Assembly (NCBI GenBank): GCA_035560235.1 | Contig: DATMAG010000113.1 | Coordinates: forward strand, 1 to 64,000 | Direction of reading: 5' to 3' | Origin: DASRDU01 sp035560235 | Lineage (GTDB): Bacteria > Acidobacteriota > Blastocatellia > RBC074 | Length of the DNA: 64,000 bases | Shown here: positions 50,301 through 60,608 of the stretch, one piece after another | How the letters are laid out: each line of letters opens with the position of its first letter | How positions within the stretch are numbered: position 1 is the stretch's first letter | Position numbers and translations under genes: made by a program | The notes under the pieces: model-generated | The model's database searches: none | What the model was told of the DNA's origin: nothing | The model's input: the letters and a program-made list of their open reading frames with translations, nothing else

Positions 50301-51353
50301 GGTTGCCAGCGGGTAGGAAACAATGTTGCCTGCCGCGTCACGGAAACGCAGAATGCCCTGCCTCAGCGTGTCAGTCGGCACCAGTCGCGTGAACTCGGTG
50401 TTGCGGGGGAAGCGACGGCCTTCGTAGTTGAGGAAGAAGAAGGCCCTGTCTTTCCACGGATAGATCGGACCGCCGAACCGGAAACCGAAACGGTTATCCT
50501 TGAGTTCCGGTTCCTGAAGCTTGTGCCGCCTGACCGGATCAGTCACGGTCTGCGCAACGGTGCGCTTGTTGGTCCACGTCGCGGCATTGAGCGCATCATT
50601 CTGGTGATACCAGTATGTCGCGCCGTGAAATTTGCTTTCGCCGCGGCGACTGAGGACGGAAACCTGTCCGCCTGCGCCGCGCCCGAATGAAGCATTCGGA
50701 TTGGAGACACCAGCGCGGAACTCCTCGACCCCGTCAATTGGCAACTGCATGAAGGTTCCGGTTCCGCCGACCGAATTATTCGTCACATCAATGCCATCCA
50801 GCAGGAAGGTACTCTGATCGGCGCGTGAACCGGCCACTTCACCGGTTGGCGTCGAGGTCGGCTGATAACGAATCAGTTCATTGGCCTGCCGTGTCAGGGC
50901 CGGGAGCAATGGCATAACCCGGCCTGGAATCACATTGCCGACTGTCGAATTCGTCGTTTGCAGTTCAGCCACTGCGCCGGCTGTGATCTCGACGACCTGC
51001 TGCACTTCGCCGACTTCCAGCGTCACATTGAAAGTGTAGGATTTGGAGACGTCGATTTTGACGGCAGAGACACTGGCTTTGCGAAATCCTTTGGCGGTGA
51101 CTGTGATGTTGTATTCACCGGGCAGCACGGTCGGGAAGTTGTACTGACCGGATTCATTGGTGACCTGCCTGGTGGTCTGACCGGTGGCAGTATTGAGCAG
51201 TTCAACTTCTGCACCGGGCATTGCCGCGCCGGTATTGTCAGTCACGGTTCCCACGATGACACTGGTGGTCGCCGTCTGAGCGAATGCCTGGTTCGCGGTC
51301 AGTAATTGCAGAACTGCAAACATCAGCAGCAGGACAGGGAAACGGAAACGCAT
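47358..51353 (-). CDS. Oar-like TonB-dependent receptor with carboxypeptidase-regulatory domain
   Basis: 1331 residues. Signal peptide 1-25 (LTANQAFAQ), CarboxypepD_reg-like sandwich at about 30-115 (GTVTDNTGAAMPGAEVELL, TVTAKGFRK), then a plug (about 120-260, with LPIDGVEEFRAGVSN) and a very large beta barrel ending QFGMRVEF with a C-terminal Phe. Such Oar-like proteins are abundant in Acidobacteriota; substrates are unknown, and some act in adhesion or protein/carbohydrate transport. AAAGGAGG lies 5 nt before the ATG. The leader holds a CTGTCA/TGACAG inverted repeat (51472-51491) and a candidate promoter. It is monocistronic by all appearances. Confidence 0.9.
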   Translation of the reverse strand: MRFRFPVLLLMFAVLQLLTANQAFAQTATTSVIVGTVTDNTGAAMPGAEVELLNTATGQTTRQVTNESGQYNFPTVLPGEYNITVTAKGFRKASVSAVKIDVSKSYTFNVTLEVGEVQQVVEITAGAVAELQTTNSTVGNVIPGRVMPLLPALTRQANELIRYQPTSTPTGEVAGSRADQSTFLLDGIDVTNNSVGGTGTFMQLPIDGVEEFRAGVSNPNASFGRGAGGQVSVLSRRGESKFHGATYWYHQNDALNAATWTNKRTVAQTVTDPVRRHKLQEPELKDNRFGFRFGGPIYPWKDRAFFFLNYEGRRFPRNTEFTRLVPTDTLRQGILRFRDAAGNIVSYPLATSTLCGPAGDQPCDPRGLGLSPSISALWSKLPAGNDPSSGDGLNTIGYRGNVGNPLTNNYYNARVDYNITEKWRYDAAFRYFGEINNGSTLLSIEGGNAQSLEKFPLRQNMVSTGVTGSLTSSLIAEFRFGWVRNRTATDRQRPNTSAAKLAIPGTNTSAGPIALDLGAIGGTQSLLSEPIDVGTQVARVQTSDNRIFQYNADLTWTKSSHTMTFGSHIRYLPTGHTRDDKVVGSLGALVAQIDSDLGGGVTISNANRPRTCGGGVTTNCLASGDVQQWNRLFASTLGLIDNISVLAVRDASFKPLPFGEVLVADTKLWAPEFYFQDVWRFRPSLTLTYGLNYGWQTPPKEKLGRQTVQVDGTTLQVQTAREYLRQRKEAAAQGRIFNPKIAFLPVNEAKRDVFDIDWNNIGPRVAVAWTPGSGNKLLNRLFGERKTVIRGGYSLVFDRQNTVQSVIIPTLGVAFGQTINVTGPLCNATGTGGAGCNSSSSNVVVNGFRVGVDGTIPLPVVPQQSIPVSPFWGIRPGAAGPPYAARDLVLFPEVLSFQVDPKIQVGENHSIDLTWQRELPHNMLLEVGYVGRYADKLPQSMSFGQVPYNFLDTASNTTFAQAFDALARQIRGGTAAANVTAQPWFENQLRGTPICSGTAANACTAGLAAAQSTNIINGNLNNIFLTIDQQRLRGGLAPFNNYLAQTLFLRSSTGRSNYNAAFVTLQKRFSQGSLYTVNYTFSRSLDQLGAIQNAASVMANNFDLDAEYGPSPFDINHLLNVTGYYELPFGRGRRFNLSNGFLNKLFGGWYTSGIFTAQSGDPLTVNQGAGVWGGSLFLGFTSGAIPTTDPGSFGNSVEKGVSGSNNIGVNGAASNRGSELNLFKNPEQVYNSFRRVNVSTDGRAGRANPLRGLPRWNLDMSLGKKTNIGGENGVNVTFAFDFFNIFNKVDFANPSLDLTNPRAFGVITSQFTPPSRTVGSRWIQFGMRVEF

Positions 51354-51560
51354 GGGGGCCTCCTTTACAGTATTGAATGAGCAGGTTAAGCAATCAGAGC
51401 GACAATGCGTTACGCCGGTGATGACCGGGTCAGGAAAATAAGACCAGTTTCAGCAAAGCCTGTCTCACTTGCTGTCAGGCGACGGTGACAGGTGATGAAT
51501 TACTTTATGAATTAATCTGCTTGAGGAAGGTATTACTTCAGCCCGTCAGAACGCCGCAAT

Positions 51561-51588
51561 GGTATAACAATCACTGGAAAAGCATCAA
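51561..51588 (-). promoter_or_regulatory. Candidate promoter for the Oar-like gene
   Basis: On the minus strand TTGATG (51588-51583), 16-nt spacer, TATACC (51566-51561). It would give a leader of about 200 nt containing an inverted repeat CTGTCA-N8-TGACAG. Confidence 0.35.
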
Positions 51589-51640
51589 GCCTGATTGAGA
51601 AGTCGGAGGAAGCAGGACAAAAAAATGGATCGGGTCTGAT

Positions 51641-52171
51641 TCAGCGCTCCTCGCGGATGATGGCGTAAATCAGCTCATCGAACGTCTGCCCGTCCCTGGT
51701 GACGGCTTTGCGGTGGCGGGCTTCGAACTGGTATCCGGCCTTTTCCAGCACGCGCATGGAAGCGGAGTTGTATTCAAAGACTCCGGCGTAAATGCGGCAC
51801 AGATCGTAAGTGGCAAAGGCGTACTCGGTCACCAGGCGCACGGCTTCGGTGACGATGCCGCGCCCGTGATACTGCTCGCCGAGCCAGTAGCCGATTTCAG
51901 CCGAGCGGCGATAGATGTCGTCCTTCAGAATCAGGCCGATGCCGCCGACGGCCTGACCGTCAACGACTATGGCCAGCGAGAGGTTCGCTTTCTGCTGACT
52001 GGCGTGCTGAATCCACCAGCGGGCATCTTCCATTGTGTACGGCCAGGGGAAACCGTCGCGCAGGTTGCGCGAAATGTTGCGGTTGTTGGCGTGGCGAACG
52101 AGCGACTCCTCGTCGCCCGGCATCCAGCGGCGGAGGGTGAAAATGCTGCCTTTGAGTTCGATCACGGGCAA
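51641..52171 (-). CDS. GNAT-family N-acetyltransferase (RimJ/RimL-like)
   Basis: 176 residues starting at TTG (52171), weak SD. The RimJ/RimL-type layout is clear: LRRWMPGDEESLVRHANNR near the start, AIVVDGQAVGGIGLI, an AEIGYWLGEQYHGRGIVTEA stretch containing the acetyl-CoA pyrophosphate-binding Q/RxxGxG/A-type loop, and the C-terminal ASMRVLEKAGYQFEAR. The acceptor (protein N-terminus, antibiotic or metabolite) is not known. It lies 6 nt downstream of the Ser/Thr kinase gene and so is probably co-transcribed with it. Confidence 0.85.
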   Translation of the reverse strand: MPVIELKGSIFTLRRWMPGDEESLVRHANNRNISRNLRDGFPWPYTMEDARWWIQHASQQKANLSLAIVVDGQAVGGIGLILKDDIYRRSAEIGYWLGEQYHGRGIVTEAVRLVTEYAFATYDLCRIYAGVFEYNSASMRVLEKAGYQFEARHRKAVTRDGQTFDELIYAIIREER

Positions 52172-52177
52172 TGCTTT

Positions 52178-54493
52178 CTATTTTCTGAGTCGGGAGAACT
52201 GCTCGGTTACGGCGCGCGAGGCCTGGCTGACGCGACCGATGACCTGGCGATTGAGAAAGTTTCCGGCAGACTGCGTGAACTGTCGCGGCGTCGGCCACCA
52301 CTGCACGACGATTGAAGTGCGTCCGTTGCCGAAGACGCGCAGCACCACGCAGCGCCAGCGGTTGTGCGGCCCCGGAGGTTCGACCATTCCGACGCGGCGG
52401 CGATACTGGCGCGGAATATTGACGTTGCCTGGCACGCCGGGCAGTTCCAGCCTGATTTCGCGCTCCTGATTAACCTCGCCGCTCCACGTAATCACCTTCG
52501 GCGCTGAGTCAGTGACCGGAGGAGTTTCCGGCTCATCATCGCGCTCGTAACGGTGGTCGTCCATCCGGCGATTGTCAGCCTGGCGGTCGTCGCGCTGAGG
52601 CCACGACTGGCTGGAACGCTGCGGCGGCTGATCTGAATCCTGAACAGCGTGGTCGCTGCCAGTGGTCTGATAAGGCTGGCGATCACTTTGCCCGCTGCCG
52701 GAAGGCGACCAGTGCGGTTCGGCGTTTTCAGCCGACGCCGGTTCACGCACCGGGCCGTGACTCTCAGCCGGATTGCTCGACGGCTGAGGCTCGCGCGTGA
52801 TGCTGATGGTCGGCGCAGGCGCGGGCGGCATCTGCGGGCTGACGGACGGCGCGGCAGGTGACGGCTTCGGGGTGACAGTCGCTGAAGGAATGATGCCTGA
52901 AGCGAGCCTGAGCAGCTTTTCGCCAAAGCTGTCAGTTGAGAACGGACGATACGCTGCGCCGGATTGTGGTGATGATGCGGCGGCTGAACGCTGTGATGAT
53001 TCAGGCGGCGCGGCTGAATTGCCGGAACTGTTGCCGGTGCTGCTCGCCTGCATCTCGCCGGGCGAAGCGAATGGCGAAGCCTGCGCGAGCGGCGACGGAG
53101 TGGTGAGATCGGCCATTTCCGCCTGCTGATGAGCCGAAGAGAAATACGGCTCGAGCGCTGACCAGAGCTGCGTGCCGGAGAGCGCGCCTGCGGCGGCCAG
53201 CAGCAGCAGCATTGCTGCCAGCGCCAGCACGCGACGGCGACGACGCGAATCGGTGCGCTGCAACTGATCAAAGGCTATGTCAGCCTGAGTGGCCGGAACG
53301 AGGTCAGAAGCCGTGGCCGACTCAGTGCTGAGCGGCTCGGATTCGCCGGTCTCTGACTGCGGGATGGCAGGAGCTTCCGGCAGGCCGCTCAGAATCGAGG
53401 CCAGGCTTTCCGTTTCAGTATTCAGCGGCACGACCACGCGGGCCGAAACGCCATCGCGGTAATGACTGAGTTCGGCGGCGAGTTCTTCGACGCTCTGCTG
53501 CCGCTTCTGCGGATCCTTGGCCAGCGCCCGCAGGATCGTCGTTTCAACTCCGGCGGGCAGGTCGTGAACCAGTGCGCGCGGGCTGACGGGTTCATCACGA
53601 ATCTGCCTGACAGCAATCTCGGTCGGCGTCAGGCCGGTGAAGGGCCGCTGCCCGGTGACCATTTCATAAAGCACCACGCCGAGCGAATAGATGTCAGAAC
53701 GCTGATCGAGCGGCAGATTCTGGCACTGCTCCGGCGCGGCATAAGAGACAGTGCCGCTCAGCACGGCGTACTGCGTGAACGGCGGCGTGCCGGGCGGCTG
53801 CGGAATGCGGGCGATGCCGAAATCAATGATCTTGAGGTCAGGGGCAGGGCATTCAGAACCGGAAAGCGCGAAGGACAACAGCTCATCGGTTTCATCGCTG
53901 CGCGGATTTTCAGTTCCCGTCCCGCACAGGAAGAGATTGCGCGGATTGAGATCGCGATGCACGATGCCGCGCGCGTGCACAGCGCTGAGTCCGGCGGTGA
54001 CAGCTTCAGTCAGGCGGATCGCTTCGCGCACGCTGAGGCGGCCCCGCAGCGACAGTTCCTCGCGCAGTGTGTGGCCGTGCAGCCGCTCCATCACGATGTA
54101 GCGCAGTTCGTCGGTAATCAGATCGGTGTCGAAGATGCGAACGATGTTCGGGTGCTGAACGTTGACGAGCGCGACGACTTCGCGGCGCATCCGCTGCAGC
54201 ATTTCAGCCCAGTAATTTCGCAGCGCGGTTTGGTCGAAGGCTTCGCCGGGCAAGTTGCGAACCAGCTGGCGCGGATCGCTGACCTTGACCACAACCGTCT
54301 GGTCAGTGTGCGTGTCCAGGGCGACAAAGACAGTGGACAGACCGCCTTCGCCGAGCCGCTCTCTGATCTGGTAACGTCCGCTGAGGCTGCAATTGAGCAG
54401 CCGCTCGAATTCAGGCTCACGCGGCTGGCCGCACTTCGGGCAGAAGACAGCGAGGTCGAGAAGATCACCGGAACAGCGTGTACAGCGTGTCAT
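52178..54493 (-). CDS. Membrane Ser/Thr protein kinase with N-terminal zinc ribbon
   Basis: 771 residues. An N-terminal zinc ribbon (C4-x2-C7 and C18-x2-C21) precedes the kinase (about 40-345): G-loop GEGGLS (48-53), Lys70, alpha-C Glu105, HRDLNPRN (179-186), DFG (224-226), APE (253-255). In HRDLNPRN the usual Lys of HRDLKP is Asn183. A transmembrane segment lies at about 432-452, followed by a Pro/Ser/Gln-rich region (470-660) and a distinct C-terminal region (about 665-771: RLELPGVPGNVNI, VVLRVFGNGRTSIVVQW) of unknown fold. AAGGAG lies 8 nt before the ATG. Such kinases phosphorylate cell-division and metabolic proteins; FHA partners are likely, e.g. the FHA/DUF3662 protein in this window. 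Confidence 0.88.
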   Translation of the reverse strand: MTRCTRCSGDLLDLAVFCPKCGQPREPEFERLLNCSLSGRYQIRERLGEGGLSTVFVALDTHTDQTVVVKVSDPRQLVRNLPGEAFDQTALRNYWAEMLQRMRREVVALVNVQHPNIVRIFDTDLITDELRYIVMERLHGHTLREELSLRGRLSVREAIRLTEAVTAGLSAVHARGIVHRDLNPRNLFLCGTGTENPRSDETDELLSFALSGSECPAPDLKIIDFGIARIPQPPGTPPFTQYAVLSGTVSYAAPEQCQNLPLDQRSDIYSLGVVLYEMVTGQRPFTGLTPTEIAVRQIRDEPVSPRALVHDLPAGVETTILRALAKDPQKRQQSVEELAAELSHYRDGVSARVVVPLNTETESLASILSGLPEAPAIPQSETGESEPLSTESATASDLVPATQADIAFDQLQRTDSRRRRRVLALAAMLLLLAAAGALSGTQLWSALEPYFSSAHQQAEMADLTTPSPLAQASPFASPGEMQASSTGNSSGNSAAPPESSQRSAAASSPQSGAAYRPFSTDSFGEKLLRLASGIIPSATVTPKPSPAAPSVSPQMPPAPAPTISITREPQPSSNPAESHGPVREPASAENAEPHWSPSGSGQSDRQPYQTTGSDHAVQDSDQPPQRSSQSWPQRDDRQADNRRMDDHRYERDDEPETPPVTDSAPKVITWSGEVNQEREIRLELPGVPGNVNIPRQYRRRVGMVEPPGPHNRWRCVVLRVFGNGRTSIVVQWWPTPRQFTQSAGNFLNRQVIGRVSQASRAVTEQFSRLRK

Positions 54494-54655
54494 ACCTTCG
54501 GCTCCTTCAAAAGTGAGCGAACGAGAACGGATGCAGTCGGGAACCGACTAATTGATTACCACAAGAGGAAGGTCAAGGGGTGCGCAGAGTATAGAGTAAA
54601 TCCCGGTGAAGCGCCATCGGAATCGTGCAGCCGACACCTTCGTCCGGCAGATCAT

Positions 54656-54684
54656 TTTACTAACCCCGAAGCTGTCCTTATAAT
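54656..54684 (+). promoter_or_regulatory. Sigma-70 promoter for the antiporter gene
   Basis: TTTACT (54656-54661), 17-nt spacer, perfect TATAAT (54679-54684), 45 nt before the ATG at 54729. Confidence 0.72.
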
Positions 54685-54728
54685 CGCCGCGCTTTTTATC
54701 GTCCCGAGCGAAAGAGAACTGAAAAACC

Positions 54729-55883
<1,155 letters not shown>

Positions 55884-55907
55884 GGTGACAACCGCTGCCT
55901 CCGTTTT

Positions 55908-56702
55908 TCAGCGTCTTGCCGATGTTATCGGTTCGGGCGTGACGCCTCTGGTCGGCTGGCTGGAGGTCAGTTCGCGCCAGACTCTGGCTTCGATTGATTC
56001 GGCCCGGCGTTCAAGTTCGTGCAGCAGCGAATCGCGTCGGCTCAGACGCCTGCGCATCTCGGCGCTTAGCGTCTGGCCACCGCGCTGCGCGTGATACCTG
56101 AGCAGCAGTTCGTTGGTCTGCTCAACCAGTTCCTCGACTTTTCGCACCCTGTCCAGATCCGAGAGAATATCCACGGCGTGGGCCAGCTCGTGCCCCAGCA
56201 CTTCAGCGTAGCGCTCTTCCTTCCGCAGACCCCGGAAGGGAATCAGCCCGTCCGTGCGCTGGGCGCTTTCGCCAATGAATGCCTGATCAATGTTGGCCAG
56301 ATAAAGTTTGATGGCCGCCTCGTGCCGCTCACCCTGCGGATCGAAATGCTCGATGCTGAAATTGCCCGCCGTGCAGCTCGACAGGCGCGATTCCGTAATC
56401 AGTTCGATATAGATGGCGTGGCCGCTGGCTTCAGCCCATTCGTAGAGGCTTCGCAGCGTCGGATGGAGTGGCTGGCCTGTGGCATCTTCGGCGAAGACGA
56501 GGCGTTCAATCGCCTGCCACTTCGCCAGGTGGCGGGCCGGGATTCGCTGGGTCAGAATGCCTGTGGTCTTTTCGATCTCTGCGCTGGAACCGTCAGGCCT
56601 GTCTGCCGGGTGCGCACTGACCGGCTGCATCAGCGCGAGGAGGATGGAAGAAGCGAGCAGCGCATCAAGTGCGGCGCTGAAGACCAGGAGCCGGAAATTC
56701 AT
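55908..56702 (-). CDS. Exported protein with an HExxH motif (putative metallopeptidase)
   Basis: 264 residues from MNFRLLVFSA, with a signal peptide (1-30, ending PVSA). GGAGGTGAC precedes this ATG; a longer open frame has a weaker start. The core is LGHELAHAVDIL with His171-Glu172-x2-His175, the zinc-binding HExxH, after an IKLYLANIDQAFIG segment (about 131-144). The third ligand is not obvious; a helical Arg/Glu-rich C-terminal part (180-245) follows. No family name is certain. The HELAHAVD context resembles predicted peptidases. It is convergent with the antiporter gene and divergent from the small gene at 57023. Confidence 0.7.
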   Translation of the reverse strand: MNFRLLVFSAALDALLASSILLALMQPVSAHPADRPDGSSAEIEKTTGILTQRIPARHLAKWQAIERLVFAEDATGQPLHPTLRSLYEWAEASGHAIYIELITESRLSSCTAGNFSIEHFDPQGERHEAAIKLYLANIDQAFIGESAQRTDGLIPFRGLRKEERYAEVLGHELAHAVDILSDLDRVRKVEELVEQTNELLLRYHAQRGGQTLSAEMRRRLSRRDSLLHELERRAESIEARVWRELTSSQPTRGVTPEPITSARR

Positions 56703-57022
56703 GTCACCTCCGTTGCGAGAGGTCTGGGGCAACCATTGATGCGGGGCTGATCAAACCGAAAGGGCTACGGGGAGAGGTGTCTCGGAGGAAGAAGCGCCGA
56801 AGGAGGTGCGCCTGCGAGACTGTGACGCGACGGGGGGGATTATATGCAAAACGACATGAGGGTGGTAGAAAATTCTGCGGGCAGGCCGATTAAATCACGT
56901 TGAGGTGCGCGGCTTCAGCAGCGACCGGGCTGGCGTGCCGAAAAGACGAAAGGCTGGTGGCCCTCACAACCACCAGCCTTTCTGACCCTGAACACAAACT
57001 CACGCAAAAAGGAGACTCAACG
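56703..57022. promoter_or_regulatory. Divergent intergenic region with a perfect hairpin
   Basis: About 320 bases. Around 56770-56835 a stretch of GA-rich sequence contains TCTCG..CGAGA and GCGCC..GGTGC complementarity and may fold. A hairpin AAAGGCTGGTGG-N9-CCACCAGCCTTT is at 56949-56981. No gene is supported except the one starting at 57023. Confidence 0.4.
56949..56981 (+). promoter_or_regulatory. Perfect 12-bp hairpin in the leader of the 72-codon gene
   Basis: AAAGGCTGGTGG (56949-56960) and CCACCAGCCTTT (56970-56981) enclose a 9-nt loop. It is followed by CTGACC, not a T-run, about 30 nt upstream of the SD of the ATG at 57023. It may be a terminator remnant or a stabilising or regulatory leader. 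Confidence 0.5.
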
Positions 57023-57241
57023 ATGATCTGCTGCCTGATTCCTCACACTCCCGAAACGGCCTCACATTCCGTTTCGCTGCTGCCGATCACCTTTGGTACT
57101 TCACTACACGCTGCCGCCCTGAAAAGGTTCCGCGAATCCCAAAAAATTTCTGCTGCGCTCAGCCGCTTCCGGGGCGGCTGGAACGGCTTTTCAGACGAGG
57201 TTTCAGTGAGCCAAAAAGCCGCTAATCCGTGGCAAAAATAG
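57023..57241 (+). CDS. Small protein (72 residues) upstream of speA
   Basis: ATG at 57023 has AAGGAG 8 nt upstream, one of the best ribosome-binding sites in the window. The product (MICCLIPHTPETASHSVSLL, then SLHAAALKRFRESQKISAAL and RGGWNGFSDEV) has no recognised domain, is mildly basic and has two adjacent Cys. A 12-bp hairpin lies in its leader and the promoter of speA begins 4 nt after its stop. It may be a short protein of the polyamine locus or an unrelated small gene. Confidence 0.5.
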   Translation: MICCLIPHTPETASHSVSLLPITFGTSLHAAALKRFRESQKISAALSRFRGGWNGFSDEVSVSQKAANPWQK

Positions 57242-57244
57242 TTT

Positions 57245-57273
57245 TTGACAGCCCCCGGGCAGTCTGCTAAATT
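57245..57273 (+). promoter_or_regulatory. Strong sigma-70 promoter for speA
   Basis: TTGACA (57245-57250), 17-nt spacer, TAAATT (57268-57273). It implies a leader of about 155 nt that contains a 23-codon ORF before the speA ATG. Confidence 0.72.
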
Positions 57274-57349
57274 GCGAGCCTTGATTTACCCTGTGCATCT
57301 GTTCGTTGCGGCTGCCACCTTCACAACTGCGCTGAAATAAAAGGCTACA

Positions 57350-57421
57350 ATGCCCGCCCCGCGCGTCTGGTTGTGTGTGCGTCAGCCGGGATCAGGAACA
57401 GCCCTTCCCCATCGGAGGTAA
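57350..57421 (+). CDS. Candidate leader peptide of speA (23 codons)
   Basis: ATG at 57350 with AAAAGG 6 nt upstream opens a 23-residue frame (MPAPRVWLCVRQPGSG, then TALPHRR) that ends in two Arg codons and a TAA at 57419-57421. The GGAGGT usable by speA (57414-57419) overlaps its final codons, and the speA ATG is 14 nt further on. Arg codons at the end of a leader before arginine decarboxylase suggest arginine- or polyamine-sensitive translation control, by analogy with leader peptides of amino-acid operons. This is inference. Confidence 0.45.
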   Translation: MPAPRVWLCVRQPGSGTALPHRR

Positions 57422-57435
57422 TCAATCACGACCAA

Positions 57436-59341
<1,906 letters not shown>

Positions 59342-59343
<2 letters not shown>

Positions 59344-59404
59344 GGCAGGAGAGACAGGGAGGAAAACCTTCAGTTCATCAATCTCTCTGTCTCTGCCTTC
59401 CCTC
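59342..59404. repeat. Purine/pyrimidine imperfect palindrome at the speA 3' end (family C, copy 2)
   Basis: GAGGCAGGAGAGACAGGGAG (from 59342) and CTCTCTGTCTCTGCCTTCCC (from 59383) are inverted relatives with one indel; the ACAGGGAG core is shared with 16787-16878. It overlaps the speA stop and may end or stabilise the transcript. Confidence 0.5.
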
Positions 59405-59445
59405 TGCTGCCGACTGCTCCGCCCGGTTTCAGCTGCAATTGACCA

Positions 59446-60495
59446 ATGATCAGACGACTCAAAGGCGCAAAATATCTGACCAAACCGACCCAGCCTCTCA
59501 ATGTTGACCGCGACCGCAGCGTTCCCGGCCTGCTTGAGAAGATGGAACACATCTCCTTTCAGGGGCGCAATCTGGCCATCGCGCATCAGATCTGGCTGCA
59601 GATGCTGGCCGAAAATGCACTCGTCATCATGGGCCTGAGTGGCGCGCTGGTGCCCGCCGGCATGCGCCGCCTGGTTTCATACCTCATCAAGAACCGCTAC
59701 ATTGACGTGCTGGTCTGCACCGGAGCCAATCTCTATCACGATCTGCATGAAACGCTGGGCCGCCATCATTACATCGGCGATCCGGGCATCAGCGATGCCG
59801 AACTGCAGGAACAGATGGTTGACCGCATCTATGACACCTATGCTTCGGAGGAGGAGTTCCGCGAAGCCAACGAATGGATCGGCGGATTCGCCGCGCAGCT
59901 CGACAACACGCACGCCTATTCGACCCGCGAATTCCTGCACCTGCTCGGTCGCGAACTGAGCGAAATCGCCACCGAGGATGGCATTCTCACTTCGGCCTAC
60001 AAATCGCGCGTGCCGATCTTCTGCCCGGCCATTACTGACAGCGCCTTCGGCGTTTCCATCGCCATCAGCCGCATCGAGAAAAAGAACCCGTTCCAGTTCG
60101 ATGTTCTGCAGGACGTGGTTGAACTCGGTCAGGTCGTCTCGAAAGTTCGCTCAACCGGCGTGGTCTTTTTCGGCGGCGGCACTCCGAAGACTTTCGTGCA
60201 GCAGAGCGAATCAACCGCGAGCGCGCTGACGGGGCAGACTCGCGGTCACAAATTTGCCGTTCAGATCACGACTGAATCGCCGCATTACGGCAGCTATTCG
60301 GGCGCTGATTTTGATCAGGCGCAATCCTTCGGCAGACTGGCCCGCAACGCTCGCGCCGTTACCGTGCGCTGCGATGCGACGATTGCCATGCCGATGCTCG
60401 TCACCTCGCTGTCACAGACAGCCTCAAAAGCCCTCCGCACCCGCAAGCGCGTGCAGTTTACTTTCGCCAGAGACCTGAATATTCAGGTGCCGTAA
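59446..60495 (+). CDS. Deoxyhypusine-synthase-like protein with altered active site
   Basis: 349 residues matching the deoxyhypusine synthase family over its length: N-terminal helices, then VLVCTGANLYHDL (the NAD-binding segment), VPIFCPAITDSAFG, a VVFFGGGTPKTFVQQ loop and QITTESPHYGSYSGADFDQA followed by SFGRL. By recall of human DHS, the catalytic Lys329 lies in SWGK and His288 in GGGVVKHH. Here the equivalents read SFGR (Lys to Arg) and GGGTPKTF (His to Thr). Bacteria lack eIF5A, so the protein cannot make hypusine; some bacterial homologues act on polyamines such as homospermidine, and the neighbour speA supports that setting. Activity may be changed or lost. No SD is obvious. A bidirectional terminator follows. 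Confidence 0.85.
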   Translation: MIRRLKGAKYLTKPTQPLNVDRDRSVPGLLEKMEHISFQGRNLAIAHQIWLQMLAENALVIMGLSGALVPAGMRRLVSYLIKNRYIDVLVCTGANLYHDLHETLGRHHYIGDPGISDAELQEQMVDRIYDTYASEEEFREANEWIGGFAAQLDNTHAYSTREFLHLLGRELSEIATEDGILTSAYKSRVPIFCPAITDSAFGVSIAISRIEKKNPFQFDVLQDVVELGQVVSKVRSTGVVFFGGGTPKTFVQQSESTASALTGQTRGHKFAVQITTESPHYGSYSGADFDQAQSFGRLARNARAVTVRCDATIAMPMLVTSLSQTASKALRTRKRVQFTFARDLNIQVP

Positions 60496-60519
60496 CCCCT
60501 GGCCGGTCGGAGGCAGTAA

Positions 60520-60557
60520 AAAGCGCTGAGTAAGAAGACGCTCTTACTCAGCGCTTT
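60520..60557. terminator. Bidirectional intrinsic terminator
   Basis: AAAGCGCTGAGTAAGA (60520-60535) and TCTTACTCAGCGCTTT (60542-60557) form a 16-bp stem with a 6-nt loop, flanked by an A-run on the left and TGTTTTC on the right, between convergent genes. Confidence 0.88.
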
Positions 60558-60608
60558 CTGTTTTCTGCGATGCGGTTCCTGCCTGAACAGCCGGGCGGCA
60601 GTGCTGCC

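Noticed and set aside
52492..53271. Long Arg/Ser-rich frame within the kinase gene
   Set aside because: It overlaps the Pro/Ser-rich linker of the kinase in another frame and has no start signal.
56770..56835. Glycine-riboswitch-like GCCGAAGGAG with GGAGAG upstream
   Set aside because: The downstream CTCAGGCAAA-type element and second helix of a glycine aptamer are absent, so it was not called.
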